Origin: Sphagnum compactum
Taxonomy: Eukaryota; Bryophyta; Sphagnopsida; Sphagnales
Length of the DNA stretch: 64,000 nt
Assembly: GCA_965153455.1 (NCBI GenBank)
Contig: OZ234493.1
Coordinates: 5,828,001-5,892,000, forward strand
Direction: 5' to 3'
The notes beneath the pieces were generated by a model. It made no database searches and was not told where the DNA came from. It saw only the letters and a program-made list of their open reading frames with translations. Of the stretch, positions 1 through 15,814 are shown in pieces. The position numbers and the translations under genes were made by a program. Each line of letters starts with the position of its first letter. Position 1 is the stretch's first letter.

Positions 1-739
1 TCTCTCCTAACTACCCCTCACCAGCTTAATTAACTTCCAAGAACAATCCAACGGCTCTAGACAAAAGATTTGTAGCATCACCAGAGGGCCACCAGACTCA
101 GTGGTCCATTTTGCATTTTCTACTCTCCTCTCCTTCATCATTGCATCACACACTTTGAAGCTCTGCTGCAAGTGAGCTTTTCTAAGAGGAGCTTCAGATT
201 CCACAAGCACTTCCCAAACCATCATCATCATCTCCTTCCATCAATTCAAGATCTTGATTAGTGTGAGAACCTTTTTGCCAGGAGTGCTTGTGAATTTCAA
301 GTGATCCCCTGAGTATTTTTCTTGTTTTCAGCTGTCGTAGTTAAAGTTTTTCTTAGATCTTCCAAAAGTATAAACTGAAGCTCAACAATCCATGAGTTTT
401 CAAATCATGATCTTTCAATCTCTAATTGTGTCTGTGATTGATTGAGTTCTTGTAGGTTTCGGGAATTGTTGGAAAGCTGATGTTGCTTACTGCTAAGGTG
501 GGGAATTTTGTTAGTCATGTGTTTTTTTGTTAGTGTTTTTTGAGAAGAGTTTGCTCGTTTTCAGTGTCAAGTAGAGTTGTCATGAATGTGATTTCATCAT
601 CGTTCTTCTGTGGAATTTGACAGTCGAAGTTTTTCAGCCACGTGAACTTGTCGCAGGCTTGATTGATTTAGTTTGTGAGGATTTGTACTCTAACTATTTC
701 TTGAAGAAGATTTTGTGTTAAGACCTCACTTGCCACAAG
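1..739 (+). promoter_or_regulatory. 5' flank and probable leader of the alpha-tubulin gene
   Basis: This stretch precedes the tubulin ATG and has no ORF of its own that looks real. From about 230 onward it is T-rich with many short T runs, as expected of a plant 5' leader or leader intron. I could not fix a transcription start or a convincing TATA box, so the promoter/UTR boundary is unknown. Confidence 0.4.
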
Positions 740-2872
<2,133 letters not shown>

Positions 2873-5800
2873 AATCCATCACTCAAGTGCTTCAACAAAC
2901 ACACATACATACATGACAAACAAGGCCTAAACAAACTTACTTGAACATCTACATACTTGAACTATGATCAATATGGGGGTCCTCAAGCTACTCTAATCAA
3001 TTTTTGGTAGCTTGTCAAAATCCACAACATCCAAAATGCATCAAAATATAACTTAGAAAATTGTGTTTAGGTATGGGATCCTAGGACATTCTTCTTACTT
3101 AGGTGAAATAACAATCTTTGGATTGACCTTCATGATTCCAATCTACAACAACCAAGCAAAAACAAGCATGGTGATCCAAGACCTTCATTATCTCCATCTA
3201 TAACAAGCAAAGAAAACAAAAAGTGGTGATCCTAAACCTTCATGATCTTCATCTATAGCAAGCAAACTAGCAAGCAACAAAAGTGGTGATCGACCGAAAG
3301 ATTCACAAGTAGATTCCTAGTTAGTTTCTAGTCCAAAATGAGTTGAGTAGAAACTACTACAAAAACTTTTGAGAGCAAACCACAAAGAATTTTCTCATTC
3401 TATCGGTCTTAGCAATACACATTATTTGTTGCAAATTTCAATTACAAACTGCAATATCAATCTCAAGTCTTTTCATGATTTTCAACCATGTTTTTTCATA
3501 TATCATCTCACAAATTCAACTGGGGCTCACAAAGTTGATTCACAAAACCATTCACATAATATATCATCAAATAGGAAAAAGAAGACAAAAAGGAAACAAA
3601 AAAACATAGAAAAACCTAAAATATGAATAATGATATACATGGAAAAACATGGAAAAATATAACTTTGAACCAATATAAGATTTCTTGAAAATTAAATAAA
3701 CAACATATTCTAGTGAAGTGCCCTTGTAGTATTGGCCAATATCAAGGTTGCTATCCACAAATGTCAAGACCATAGCTAATTTAAAGACAATGACATGATA
3801 ATTGCCAAGATTGGATCTATCCTTAAAAAAGAAGAACAATTTGTGAATTTTGCCAACTTGCAAGATTGAGTGTTTTTTTGGCCATTAGGCCTAATATATT
3901 ATTATATTATGAGAGTGGACACATATTAACTCATGCAAGAGGATAACACAATTTGGTCCATTATTTCTCAAATTAAAGCTCACATTAGATTCACGAGAGT
4001 GATCCTCATTGTAGTTGTGTTACATCTAACACAACTTATGAGTAGTATTTTGAACCCATAATCACTTCACACGGTGGCTATGAATCCTTAAATATTCCTT
4101 TGATATAAGAACATTAGTGACTCATGAGGTTCATTATAAATTTTTGGAAATGAATAGTTCATTTTGTGACAAAGTACTATTTCATTCTTTTGATAAAGAC
4201 TTTGCAACCCCTATAAGACACCCACAAAAAATCTAGCAAACACATAAATGACAAAAAGTTATTGAGGTCCAATGACAATGAATTGAAAGACATTAGAACT
4301 GCCCCTAGTGAACTCATAAGAAGGATGACCATTGATGGGTGATAGGTCATCATTTTAATGGTTTAGATGTTTGAAGAATGGTGACGGATATAAAATAAAT
4401 GAAGAAACAAATGGACACGTGGTGGCAAAAAATGAATACAATAACATTTTTTTTTCTATTCACTTGGCTATAAATGTGTAGCATGTAGATGTAATGTGGC
4501 AACATTTGTGATTCCACACCCTATTGTTTAAAAGGCAATTTCATAGGGGGTAATTTTATTTTACTTTAGACTACATTTTATTAGTAAAAAAAATGTTGAT
4601 TACGTATCAACATATTATTTGAAAGCTCCAAATATGGTTGCAAAAAATGTGATAAATCAATGTGAATTTTTAAACAACGAGGGAACATTGTTGGCAATTT
4701 ACAATAATTCATCCAATGGTATAGTGAAAGAAACAAATGGAACAACATAACATAATGTGGGAGCATATGTTAAACTAACTTATTTCAACATAAAAATTTG
4801 GAAAACCCTCCACAATAAAAATTAGTTTTCATTCCCCAACCTCTTAGATGTTTTTGCAAGCCCCAAAAGTTTCAAAGTTTTCACAATTATCAAAGAGGCT
4901 ATTTAAAGCAATGAAATTCAAGTGCATATGTTGAACCTCCAATCTCACATGCATGACCAATTGGACCCATGATTGCCACTTTTGTAGTTTACATATTGTT
5001 GTGTACATTTGCGCTCATGACAACAAATGTTTTATCAATACAAAGTATTTATCAATGATAAATTTCTGGAAAAATATTGAAATGGGTTTAGTATATTTTT
5101 GTTAGGTTTTTAAAAAAATTAAAATACCCTCAAAACAACCTCCTAGTTTTGGTCATTAAAAAAACATTCATACTTGTAACTCCACATTTTTAAAAAGCAA
5201 AGAGGAAATTTTGAAAGGTAAATTTTAAAACACATGACCATAACCAAAGTTGAAGGTTTCAAAGAAGAAGAATTCAAAGAAAAACTCAAAACATAAATAT
5301 TCAAACCCCAAATTGGTCAACTTGGAGGTATTGGCACATTCAATTTATTTTTGGGCCATATATAGGACATATAAAATTTTGGTTAATCATTTAACAACAA
5401 AATCTAAGTAACTTATGATTTGAAATATATGTCCTTATGGGAATGTATGTGATTATTTTATCATTTCAAAAACATTATGGGTTGTGATGGCTTAATTACA
5501 AGTTGTTCAACATAGGATTTCAATGAGGGAATGTGTTATATGAACTTTCATCCAAAGGATGACCATATTGTGATGAATACAATATTTTCAACAATTAGAT
5601 TAAAACATTCAAATGTGGTGTAAACAAAAATCGTTCATGTTACAAATTGGAATCCATGTGGGTGCAAATGAGATCACATGAGCCAACGGTGTTACTTTAG
5701 AAAAAGATTACTTTGCCCAAAAAAATATTTTCATACAAATGAATTTTTGAATAATTTTTTTCGCAAATTGTTATAATAAATGCTTATAATTGTCCAAGTA

Positions 5801-8800
5801 CATGATTTTTTTGGTTTATAGTTTGTGAATAAATATGAAATTTTAAAAGTGTGTTGACTCCTTGTAAATTTAGTGTTTCATTTTTAGAAATGATAACAAT
5901 TTCAAATCATATCCAAAAATTGATTTTTAAAATTTTTATATTTTCTTGTATAATAAAATACGACTTCTTTTAACACATCATGTACATTATACCCCATTGT
6001 TATGTGGTAAAGGATTTTTGAAGTTTTAAAATTTTGGATCAATTTTGGAATTCTTTGAATTTTTAAAGTTTTAAAATTTCACATATTTTAGGGTAAGAAT
6101 GGTTTTTGAATTGGGCTAATAGGTCTTTATTTTTAAATTTTTTCCCATCAAATTTGTTTTATTATATGAGTCCTTTGAAGAGTCCTTTGCAAAATTGATT
6201 TTTTATGATGCAATAGATGTTCATTTTCAAAGGTCCTAAATCAAAATTTAAGTTTAAAATTTTATCAAATGAATTTTTGGTTTGAATTCCTTGACATTCA
6301 TATGATTGAGAAAAGAACAACTTGCCATGATTGCCATGGTTTTAGATGTTAAAACAAGATAAATATTTCTTCCATTTTGATTGTTTTTCTTTGTCATCCA
6401 ATGCCTTTTCTGGCTCATTTGATTGTGACTACACCCGTGTCGACAATTTAAATAAAAATTGTGTAAAATGTGCATAAGCTACAATTTTTTTTATGAATAG
6501 CTAGTTTTGGGTCACTTGAAAGTGTGGCCATGTTTTGTTTTAGAATAAACATCTCACACATATAATTCTTATTGAAGGTAGATTATCAGCTTGCTTGATG
6601 AAATTTCAGGTCGCAAGACTCAATCATTTTGACACTAGATGCAAAGCCCTTTTGTGGCTCATCCTTTAAGGGGAAAAAATGATTGATTAAAACCATCACA
6701 TAAAAAATATATAGAACATTTGAATGGTTTGAGGTGGGACCAAAATATGTAAGTAGTTCAAAAATTAGTGTTGACAATATATAGATCAAACATTTTATCG
6801 ACCTTAATGTAAATGAAAGGTTTAGTTAATACATGTTTTATATGTCAAAAAAATTGCAAGTGTTTTTTTTTTTGCACTCTTAGAATGGATTATAGTTTTC
6901 CCAAGTGAAATGGTCTTTAAATTTTATGAGAAGGGACCCATGCATATGATTCTAACTTAAAATTAAAAACCTATATTCCGCATGAAATGAGGGGACTTTT
7001 TATGTGCATGAACTTAATGTCATAGTACATAATTTTTTTCTAAATGGACTCACCATAATTATAAACAAAATAAAGCATCTTTTAAAATTGATAAATGTTA
7101 TTAGTGATTCAAGATAAGGGTATCCAAACATTTCAACATAGTTTGAATGTTTTAAAAAGTTTTAGAAGCACTAAAGTAAAGAAAAATAACAAAGTTTTTT
7201 TATAAAATGATATTTGTGAAATTCTTTTACATTTGTTAACCTACATTGTATCATGGGATCCATTAAGTGACTGTTAGTTGTTTTTGGAATATAAGGTCAA
7301 GTTCAAGCATTTAAACAATTTGGATTTTTGGGCATTATCGAAACACATTTTAATAAAATATTAAATTAAGAATTTCAAATTTGCCAAAAGTGAGTGACTT
7401 TAACTTGCAAATGCAATTTATAAGATAAGGGTCAAATTTACATGCATTCACAATTTACATGTTTTGTGTCACATTGCATTGTATAACAATTTCAACTACC
7501 CAAAAGAGAATGAAAGTGTCCACCTCTTAGACCAATCAATTATGAGTTGTCAAAAAAAAAAAGACATTAAAGTGGAACAATGAATTAGAAGTGGACAATG
7601 GCATTGGCCTTAATGTTGTTATTGCACAAGTGTTTCATCAAATTGTTGTTGTCATACCCCAATTATCATAAACACATTACCTATTCTTGCTTTTACCCTT
7701 TTAAGAAAGAAGGTTTGTGATGCAATGGTTAAAAACTATCTATCCAAACATAAGGTTTCAAGTTTAATTATGTTTTCCAATAATCATCTTTTTCGTTAAA
7801 TGATTTGTTTGGATGAACTTTTCCTTTGATCTTCATTTGGGGGAGCCATTTCTTGAATGCTTTCAATGTGCAACTTGGCTCACTTCATTAGTCAAGTTGC
7901 TAAGGGAAGAAAAAAAGGGACTTAATTTCTTGGAGGGAAAATAAATGCATCAATTTTCTTTAAAAAACAATAAAAATCTTTCATCCCTAATTAAAGTTTG
8001 ACGAAAGGCCATTTTTTGAAGCAATAATATGAATGCAAGTACTTTTGAATTTTCAATTCATGTCCAAGTTTGATGCATAATGGTAGATATTTGGAAAATA
8101 TTTTGTTATGAAAATTTACAATATTGTATTTATGTCCTGATCTAACATTATGTTGTGGAATTAATGCACATATGAATGATTTGATTGTCCAAAATAAATA
8201 AATATTTTGGTTTGTAACGTTTTAAAACATCATTGTAATCCATTTTATTTTGATATATTTGTGTTTGGTTTTCAAATTGGAAAAAATGTGTAGTAATAAA
8301 TCTCATCAAGACTATCACACTATTTTAAAAAAATTGGGATGCATTTGGTTTGCTTGGGTGTTACAATTGCTCAAGATGTTTTTTCCCCATGGTGGCAACT
8401 TTTTTGATAGGTGTAGAAAGGTAGACATAATTTGATTGATTTGATAATTGAAGAAAAAATCATTGGCAACAATGAAATGTTTTTTTCATAGATTCATGCT
8501 TTTGGGCCATTTTAACACTTATAAAATAGTTTGAAGATCCATTTGCAAATAATAAGTTAAGTTTATAAAATGGTAGGAGAAAGGTGTGTAGGCCTCATAT
8601 ATATACACGATCATTTTCATTGGGTTAAAATAATACATCCATTTGGTAGCTTTTATTACCCATTTGACCAACATCATTGATATTGTTGTATCCATAACCT
8701 TGGGTTCATGACAAAGGTTTGAAGAAGACAAACAAAATGGGTCTAGAGTTAAGGCATGGCATGAACCAAGGAACTCACACTCCCAAAATCAACTAAGAGT

Positions 8801-9240
8801 ATTGAGGTTTGAAGGAAGGCACTCCCAATACCCGGTAATTGCGCTCACACTTTCAAAGTTAAGATTCTTGAAGAATCCATGATGTGTAGTTGATGCTTGA
8901 GACATGGGTTTCTTTTTTTTCCATTTAATGGGGTAAGTGGATTGGCAATCATCCACAAGAGGACTTAGCGAAATTTGGCTATAGGTCATAGAAAAAAGTA
9001 TAACTTCTTTGGTATATTCACTTCCTCTTTTTTTTGTTGCAAAGTGATGAAATTTTGCCCCCAAAAAATATATATGCTGGTTTGAAGGTTAAAACATTTT
9101 GGCATTGTAATTGAGTTGTCAAATTGATCCATGAACATAATTTCATCCAAAATCAAGTTTCATGAAAAAATTGTTATATGTGCCTCACTTTGTCACAATA
9201 TGCTAACCCTAGGAAGGGGCAAAAGTTGTCAATGTATATT
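2873..9240. other. AT-rich intergenic DNA downstream of tubulin
   Basis: About 6 kb of low-GC sequence rich in A and T runs. The ORFs are short and carry no recognisable motif. At 3110-3290 the words 'ggtgatc', 'ttcatgat' and 'agcaagcaaa' recur in loose tandem. The start of the region should hold the tubulin 3' UTR, but I see no clear end point. No gene is supported. Confidence 0.5.
7711..7785 (+). repeat. possible tRNA-derived (SINE-like) relic
   Basis: An A-box-like TGATGCAATGG at 7718-7728 is followed 31 bases later by a degenerate B-box-like AAGTTTAATTA at 7760-7770. The order and spacing match a Pol III internal promoter, and the A box differs at two positions from that of the tRNA-Trp gene in this window. 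The B box looks like a CpG-deaminated GGTTCGA core. No cloverleaf or target duplication is visible, so this may be chance. Confidence 0.25.
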
Positions 9241-9260
9241 ACTGAATGATTTGACTACAT

Positions 9261-9289
9261 GTGGCTCCACTTGTGTGGAGTGGAGCCAC
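9261..9289. repeat. perfect hairpin, 11-bp arms
   Basis: GTGGCTCCACT at 9261-9271 is matched by AGTGGAGCCAC at 9279-9289 across a 7-nt loop. The surrounding DNA is AT-rich, so a GC-rich perfect stem stands out. The function is unknown. Confidence 0.6.
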
Positions 9290-10185
9290 TATTGGAGTTT
9301 ACATGAAAGAGGTTGTTGGAGTTGAGGCAAAGATTTTTAAAGATGGAAGTTGTGGGTATATGTGAGGGATAGTGGATTTGGTTATTGACTTTTGGAACAC
9401 CTAGAAAAATGTGCATATGTGCACACCAATCAATTACAAGTGGGCAAGAAGATAGTGTAAGATTTATTATTGTAGCTTATGAACATGAAGGACATGAGCT
9501 TGACTTAATTTGAACTTTAAAACTTTTTCAACATGCTACTTTTCAAGTCTTGGAGCAACATTGGAATTGAAGGCAAGGTAGCCTAGCTGACAATATAGTT
9601 TGTTGATGTTGTTGTATGTGAAGGTGGTTGGCAAGGTTTAGTTAGTTTGCCAACAATAACTAAACCCTAAACAAGGGGTGTGTCACACCATGGCCTTGCC
9701 ATTTACATTAAAAAGGTATATTAAGGCAAAAGATGAATTATGGAAATTCAAATATTTCACCATGCAAAAATATAAATCTTAAAAACAAAAAATCCTCTAA
9801 AAGAAACCAAAACTCTTCAAGATGTCATCACTCTATTATTATAACTAATCTCAAGTTGCAAACAAGCCAAAATATCATCTTTCAAAAATCCTCATATAAA
9901 AAATAGACCTACTACCGAGGGGCCAAAAATCCCTTAAGCTATTATACTCTATAATGAATTTAAACACAATATCCTTAAGGGCCTTGGTAGGCGAGGCCAA
10001 CAAACAACAACATATTAGCCATATTTTGGATAAATCAAAACAACCGGAGCTCCAACAATGTTTGAAACCTTCCAAACTCATGCATGACGCTACCCCATAA
10101 GAGCAAATTCAAAATCTAAGTTTCCCTAGGATAAAAAAGTATGCTCCAAAATAGGTACCCATAGTTCATTTTCCAGCCCGACTTT

Positions 10186-10345
10186 TTGGTCTATGATCTA
10201 ACCCCTGTTTCATCCCCAATTTGAGTACTGGGGGTGGAATTCCCCTGGGAACCAATTTAAAACTAATTTGGTCCCTTGTCCCCCGGCGCCCCCAAAATTT
10301 CATCATGACTTGCCATTTCATCCCCAGTTTGGATTTTTGATATCA
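10186..10345 (+). repeat. dispersed repeat family 'CATCCCCAATTTGAG', copy 1
   Basis: The core GTTTCATCCCCAATTTGAG at 10207-10225 recurs at 20356-20376 (reverse strand) and, with two changes, at 26661-26679. Flanking text, including a second 'TTTCATCCCCAGTTTGG' at about 10316-10332, is also similar among copies. It is non-coding and its ends are not defined. Confidence 0.5.
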
Positions 10346-11910
10346 CAAGATTGAAAAAGAATCCCTAATGAGCATCCTATTTATTAGCTATTAGTGATTA
10401 TTCTGGTATGTGAAATCATTTGCGACACGAACATCAAAAACACCATTTCTAATCAAGAAATGCACAATATTATGTTAAACCACTTTATTAATTTTCCATA
10501 ACATATTTTTTCTCATGTCACAAAAACCAAAACTAAAATTGGAATATTACACATTATTCAATATACTTCAGAAATGCAAAAAAGAGAGGTTTGTTAGATG
10601 TAAAATCTTATGTTTATGAACTCCACAATTAATCACAAACTTTGCATTGTGAAAACAAAAAAAGAAAAGAAAAACCTTGGATGAATAGAAGTTTGGTATG
10701 TGAGAAATATTGCTCCCTTTGATGTCAGTTTTGCTTTAGGTGATTTTGAATGCCAAATCGACCTTTGACATGCATTCACACATGTCGAAAATACATTTTT
10801 TGTCCTTGGGTTTGAGGTTTAGAACTTTCTTTTGAAAATTCCCATACTTACTATTGACAAATCGACACTTCTTTGTCAATTATTTATTTATTTATTTCAA
10901 AAAATGAGATTCAACAATTTCAAACTGAATTTTCTAGAATTTCAATAGTTGAGAGGAATAAGTATGGAAAAAAACAAGTTGTATTGTGTGTTTGTAATAG
11001 TAACCCAATTGTCAAAACAATATATAGTATTTCACAAGTTGAGAGTTTGATCCTCAACAAATTTGACAAATATCAATAATTTTATTTATTTATTCACCCT
11101 AGACCTTTCACAAATCATTTTGTGCCAAACATCAATTGTAGAGGGTTGGTACCCTAGATTATGCAAATTCCCCAAAGGATTTAGGGTTTTAGCAATGCAT
11201 AATAACTTTGGGTGCTGGAAAGAGGGTTTTGGGTGTCTTATTAGAAAGCTAGGCAATGAGGGCAGTCGCCAATTCTGTAAACCTAATTGGCAGGCCTTCC
11301 TGATTCTGTACCAAGTCTTAAGGTTTTACGCCGATTCCGGCTCTTAGGGTTTAGGCCAATTCCAAGCTTGACCTTGATTTCACCCAAAAACAACAATTCC
11401 AGGTTTTCCCAACCCTGCCCACTTTCTGTAGTACATGCCTGGCGGCATTATTATCCTAAATATTGTGGAATTTATTTATAAAAATTTGAAGTTTATTTAT
11501 TTTAAAAATTAAAATTAATTAATTATGCCTTATATGTATAGGGTTTGTCAATTACTTGTCAAGTAATTAATATATATTGAGGATTTAATTTCAGTACATG
11601 GATTTTTGAATTCTGGAGTTTTCGACATTTAAGAAATATGCAATATTATTAGTAAGTTTGGGCTGTCAATTTTTTTTAAAAAAAAAAATATTAATTAAAA
11701 AAAAATCATGCTGAAGCTGCTGGATTTTTGAATTCTTGGGTTTTCCATAGGTGGAATTGTGTTGTTTTTGGGGACAAGTTTTTTTGTGTCCTGACAACCA
11801 AAAAAAAAAGTGGAGGTGTGAATAATACAAAAGGACTTTTCTTTGGAAAAAAATGGGTGCCCAAATTGTCACATTACGAGGGAATTGTTGTTTTTTTTTT
11901 TTTTCCTGAA

Positions 11911-12066
11911 GTTGCCATCTTTAGACAATAGTTTCCAACATGTTGCCAAAATATAGTTGGAGTCGTAATTTTTTCTACTTTTCTCTCTGACCTGTAGCCA
12001 AATTTTGGCTAAGTCCTTGTGTGGGTTATTGCCAACTCACCTACCTCACAAATTTGGAAAAAAGAG
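11911..12066 (+). repeat. dispersed repeat family 'TAGCCAAATTTGGCTAA', copy 1
   Basis: The copy opens with GTTGCCATCTTTAGACAATA and contains GTAGCCAAATTTTGGCTAAG followed by TTGTGTGGGTTATTGCCAAC and CTCACAAATTTGG. The same order of words is seen at 34837-34992, with shorter matches at 16985-17045 (-), 27235-27290 (+), 29680-29745 (-) and 45215-45290 (+). It is an old non-coding repeat, probably a MITE or SINE body. Termini were not resolved. Confidence 0.6.
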
Positions 12067-13800
12067 GAAAATAGTAAAAATGGGCCACTGAAATGAAAGA
12101 TAAAAAATATTTTAATTAATGCCGGCTTACTGCATTTTATGAATCTCAGCTTATGCTTGATGTTAAGCTATGTACTATGCATCAACATAGTAAGCATATA
12201 CATTAGTTACATACTTAACTACTCATTTACATAGGTCAAGGGTATACATATACCCTTCCCTTACCCATCAATTTCTAGGTTCCAAAAGGAGAGAATGTCC
12301 CAAGTTCCAACCGGGGTAATTAATTTTTTTGGGGGTGATATTCAAAATATGGCAGAATTAGTCAAATTAGCACTAAAAAAAAAAAACTCCAAAAGTTTCC
12401 ACAATTTTTTTGTTGAAAAAGAAAAACGTTGGTTCTAAAACTGATTGACAGCTACGAATAATTCAAGGGAAATTATAACTTTTTTATATGTCTAGGGGAA
12501 ACCAATAATTAATTGTCTAGAACTCAAGAGAGCTCGTAATTGAAATTTAAAATTTAAAATTAACTGCTACTAGAGAACATAAATTATATTGACATCTTGC
12601 ATCATATTTTGACCTTCTCAATTTGAGTACTACCCCACTTACATAGAGTGCATCCCATGCCAGATTTTCCTCCAATTTGACCATTCTCTCTCAGAGTTGA
12701 GAACTTGTAACTGGTCAGATTGCAAAAATTATATCCAATGATACTTAAATTTGAGGCAAGTCAAATACAAAAAAGCATACATACAAACGTAAAGAAGACG
12801 TTTGACAAGAGCTCGGTTTTTGCATGCACATAACAACCGCTGATTATCTTGGATATGATTTTGTTATGACGCCCAGTAAATTATCAGAGTTGTACCATTC
12901 ACAATTATACTCTGTGTTGATGCTCTTTGTCATTTCATTGAGGAAAACCCATTGGTTCTTCAAGGATTTCCCCCAAAAACCCAAATTCTGTAGGCATTAG
13001 AGTTATCCATAAAGTCACCCTTTCTTCACCCTGTCTTTGGGCCTGCTTTCAGCCCCTATCCCCTCTTTCGGCGGTATCTGCAAAGTAAGGAAATTTTAGT
13101 AGATGAAATGCTGAAACTCAGCATTTAATGCACAAGGTTTGAGAGTAATTATAGTAGTTGTACAGGTAGGAGGAGTGTCACAAATATATGTAGCAGCAGT
13201 GGAGGCGCTCAGAGAAAAGGGATGAAACTCAGTTTACCACCAAAATTGATGGAAAAGCTAGTTTGGGTCCCAGTTATTTAGTTTTGTACAATGTTCATTT
13301 CCAGTTTACACATTTGATTGGCCTATTATGCCGAAATTAGCTGTTCTCGTCCCCCTAATCGCGTGACTTTACCGATAACTCTATGTTATTCTGAATTTTG
13401 TGGAAAACCCTTGATTCAACAGTTACTTTTGTTTTTGAATATTAATTTTTTTTGGAAAACCTGGAAATGATGGGGGGTTCCTTGATTTTGAAAATTCTGA
13501 AAAACCCAGAACTGGATGGTAATTGAAAAAAAGAAAGAACCGCCCAACAATGTTTAAGACTCACTCACTCTCATGCAGAGTTGGTTGGGTTGGGACGGAA
13601 TTAGAAACACTTTCTTCTGCATTCCCTTTCAGTAGAAGAAGATCGCATCATGACTCTTTGTCAAGTTTGCACATTCAAGAAGAAGATGCTTCCAGCATTC
13701 ATCAGTCCTGCCAAGGACATGAATGAAGTGAGAAAAATCCAAATGAAAACAGTTCCGAGTGCGCAATTCTTTTTTTGAAAAGAATGGACCTTTTGTCCAT

Positions 13801-13817
13801 CCCCCCCCCCCCCCCCC
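13801..13817. repeat. poly-C tract, 17 bases
   Basis: An uninterrupted run of 17 C. It is one of several C or G runs of 10 to 24 bases in this window (17344-17354, 17584-17601, 17894-17910, 26363-26386, 26582-26599). Confidence 0.85.
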
Positions 13818-14352
13818 AATCAATTCCCGGTTGATGACACATCCCATCCGATCTCTCTAGAACACGAGGACAGACACTGCATCAACATACGTCCATATAC
13901 ACACTAACTAATTCATAGCTTGAATTCATATTCTGTCGTTAATTTTTTTTCTTTTTTTGAAAAAAGAAAAAATCATTTACAAGGTACAGAATTTTTATTT
14001 ATTTATTTATCTATTTTTGAGGAGGTTGTTGTCACATTTGTCCCTGCGGTCTACAGTTTAAAAAATTCCTTGAAATAAAGTTGTCACTTATGTAAAAATC
14101 TGGCTAGCGATGCTTGTCACCCTGGCTCCATTGGGAAATTAAATTAAAAATAAAGTTATTAATTTAACCCCCAAATTGTTTTTAAAAAAACGCTCGGTAG
14201 AAGTCATGACCAGCAGCAATATAATGGTCTCTAAATAGGCAATTTGGGTGAAAGGACACTTAAGATCCAAAACTTGAATTAAAAAAAAGGGTACACATGC
14301 ATACAATGGGGAACCAAATTGAATTTTGCAATAAATTTGATGAGAAAACTAC

Positions 14353-14857
14353 CGTAGTGGCATACCCTGTTCGCGACCTCAGGTCGCGAATAATTATTTC
14401 CGGTCGTTTTTTCCTTTCCCAGTGGACAAATTCCGATTTTCAAGATTTACGCACAGCCCTTGGTTAAGGGTTTTGAAGGTTTTTGCAGGGTTTGCCTATA
14501 GGATCCTGGCCGTTGGTTGACAGGGCACTCAAGACATCTTAACCGTTCAATTTAGGATTCTGTCGTCAATTTTTTCTGTGATCCGTGCCACTGCCAGAGT
14601 CACTGGACCTTTGTTGGTACGAAGGAGTGTTCTGTTTATTCAATTTGTGGCATACCCTTTTCGCACTAAATTAATTATTTTCAGGCCACTGTGAAAAAAT
14701 AATACAAATCCGTCCTGCGATGCGAAAATGCGAAATAGTTAATTTAGTGCTTGACCAAGGGGCTGCTGGCATTTTCGCACCGCAGGACGGATTTGTATTA
14801 TTTTTTCACAGTGGCCTGAAAATAATTAATTTAGTGCGAACAGGGTATGCCACTACG
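14353..14857. mobile_element. palindromic MITE-like element with 22-bp terminal inverted repeats
   Basis: Both ends carry the same 22 bases in inverted orientation (14353-14374 and 14836-14857; the shared inner word is GTGGCATACCCTGTTCGC). The right part is a foldback: 14647-14731 pairs with 14769-14853 over about 85 bp with only a few mismatches and a 37-nt loop. The left end contains a separate palindrome at 14370-14390 (TTCGCGACCT, one C, AGGTCGCGAA). TA next to the GTGGCATACC end suggests a TA target duplication, but CG also flanks both ends, so the exact boundary is unsure. There is no coding capacity, so it would need a transposase from elsewhere. One end may come from nested insertion of a second copy. 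Confidence 0.75.
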
Positions 14858-14990
14858 TTAGTTTAGTCATGTGTTTTTTAAATTTCCCTGAATTATTCAA
14901 GTCCTAACTAAAAAAACAAAGGAGTGTTTGTTTACTGTTTACAATTTTAAGTCCGTTTGGGACCAGAGAGTCCATTAGACAAAAGGTAGA

Positions 14991-15452
14991 TCATGGAGGA
15001 CAGATTGTCCTTTGGTAATGGCAGCATGCCACAAACTTGGCTAGGGCGACCGTGTTTGTAGTCTGCATGAGCTTAGCAAGAGTGCTAGTGTGGGTGAGGG
15101 GTAGGCCAGAACAAAAACGTTCCCTAACTTTCTGTGTATTTGGACAAACAAGAAGCAAGTGTTCTTCATCCTCAACCTTCCCCAAATCGCAGCCTCGACA
15201 AAGCTTCTCTACGTATGGCATGCTTTTCCACGCACCTAGCATTACCTCAAGCTGCGTGTTACCACATTGAAACTGGGCTAGAGCTTTCTGTAGCTGAACA
15301 CAATTGATGTCACACAAATAACTTTCGCTTTCGTACAACATACCCTTGAAGCGCAAGTATCTTGTCTGCACGCTGGTCCTGATCTCGCGGTTGGTAAAGA
15401 GATTTTCAATGTAAGCCAACCGCATATTATTCTTCACCTTTTTTACATTCAA
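14991..15452 (-). pseudogene. LINE ORF2 C-terminal zinc-knuckle region (remnant)
   Basis: About 150 residues end in a cysteine/histidine motif, CRGCDLGKVEDEEHLLLVC, typical of the C-terminal end of plant non-LTR retrotransposon ORF2. It is separated from the reverse-transcriptase part by stops between 15453 and 15815. The stop at 14991 is probably the true end of ORF2, followed by a short 3' UTR down to about 14905. Confidence 0.75.
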
Positions 15453-15814
15453 TATTGTGTGAAGAAAACCTGGAAGGGGTGGGGCTCTAGCCTCCTGGTT
15501 GATCGGGCCTCATGTCGTAGATCTAGCACCAACCAGCTGCACTAGTTGTAGCGTGGCTAGCTTAGCCATTTGAACTCCCACCCATACGTTGTGCGCATTG
15601 CACCAAAGTACTTGGCTTTCTACCTAACCTCTCACCCCTGGTAGACGGGTCAGATGTATGTGCGTTGTTGCAGGAGCCGTTTTCAGCGGTGGTTGAACAA
15701 TCCTCGCTTAGAGCACACGGGTCATTGCAGGCTTAGGTGTTGTTTCCAACGACGGTTGAATTGGAGGCAGAAAACCTGCCACCACCTAGGGCTGATTCTT
15801 GAGTAGCCATTTTT

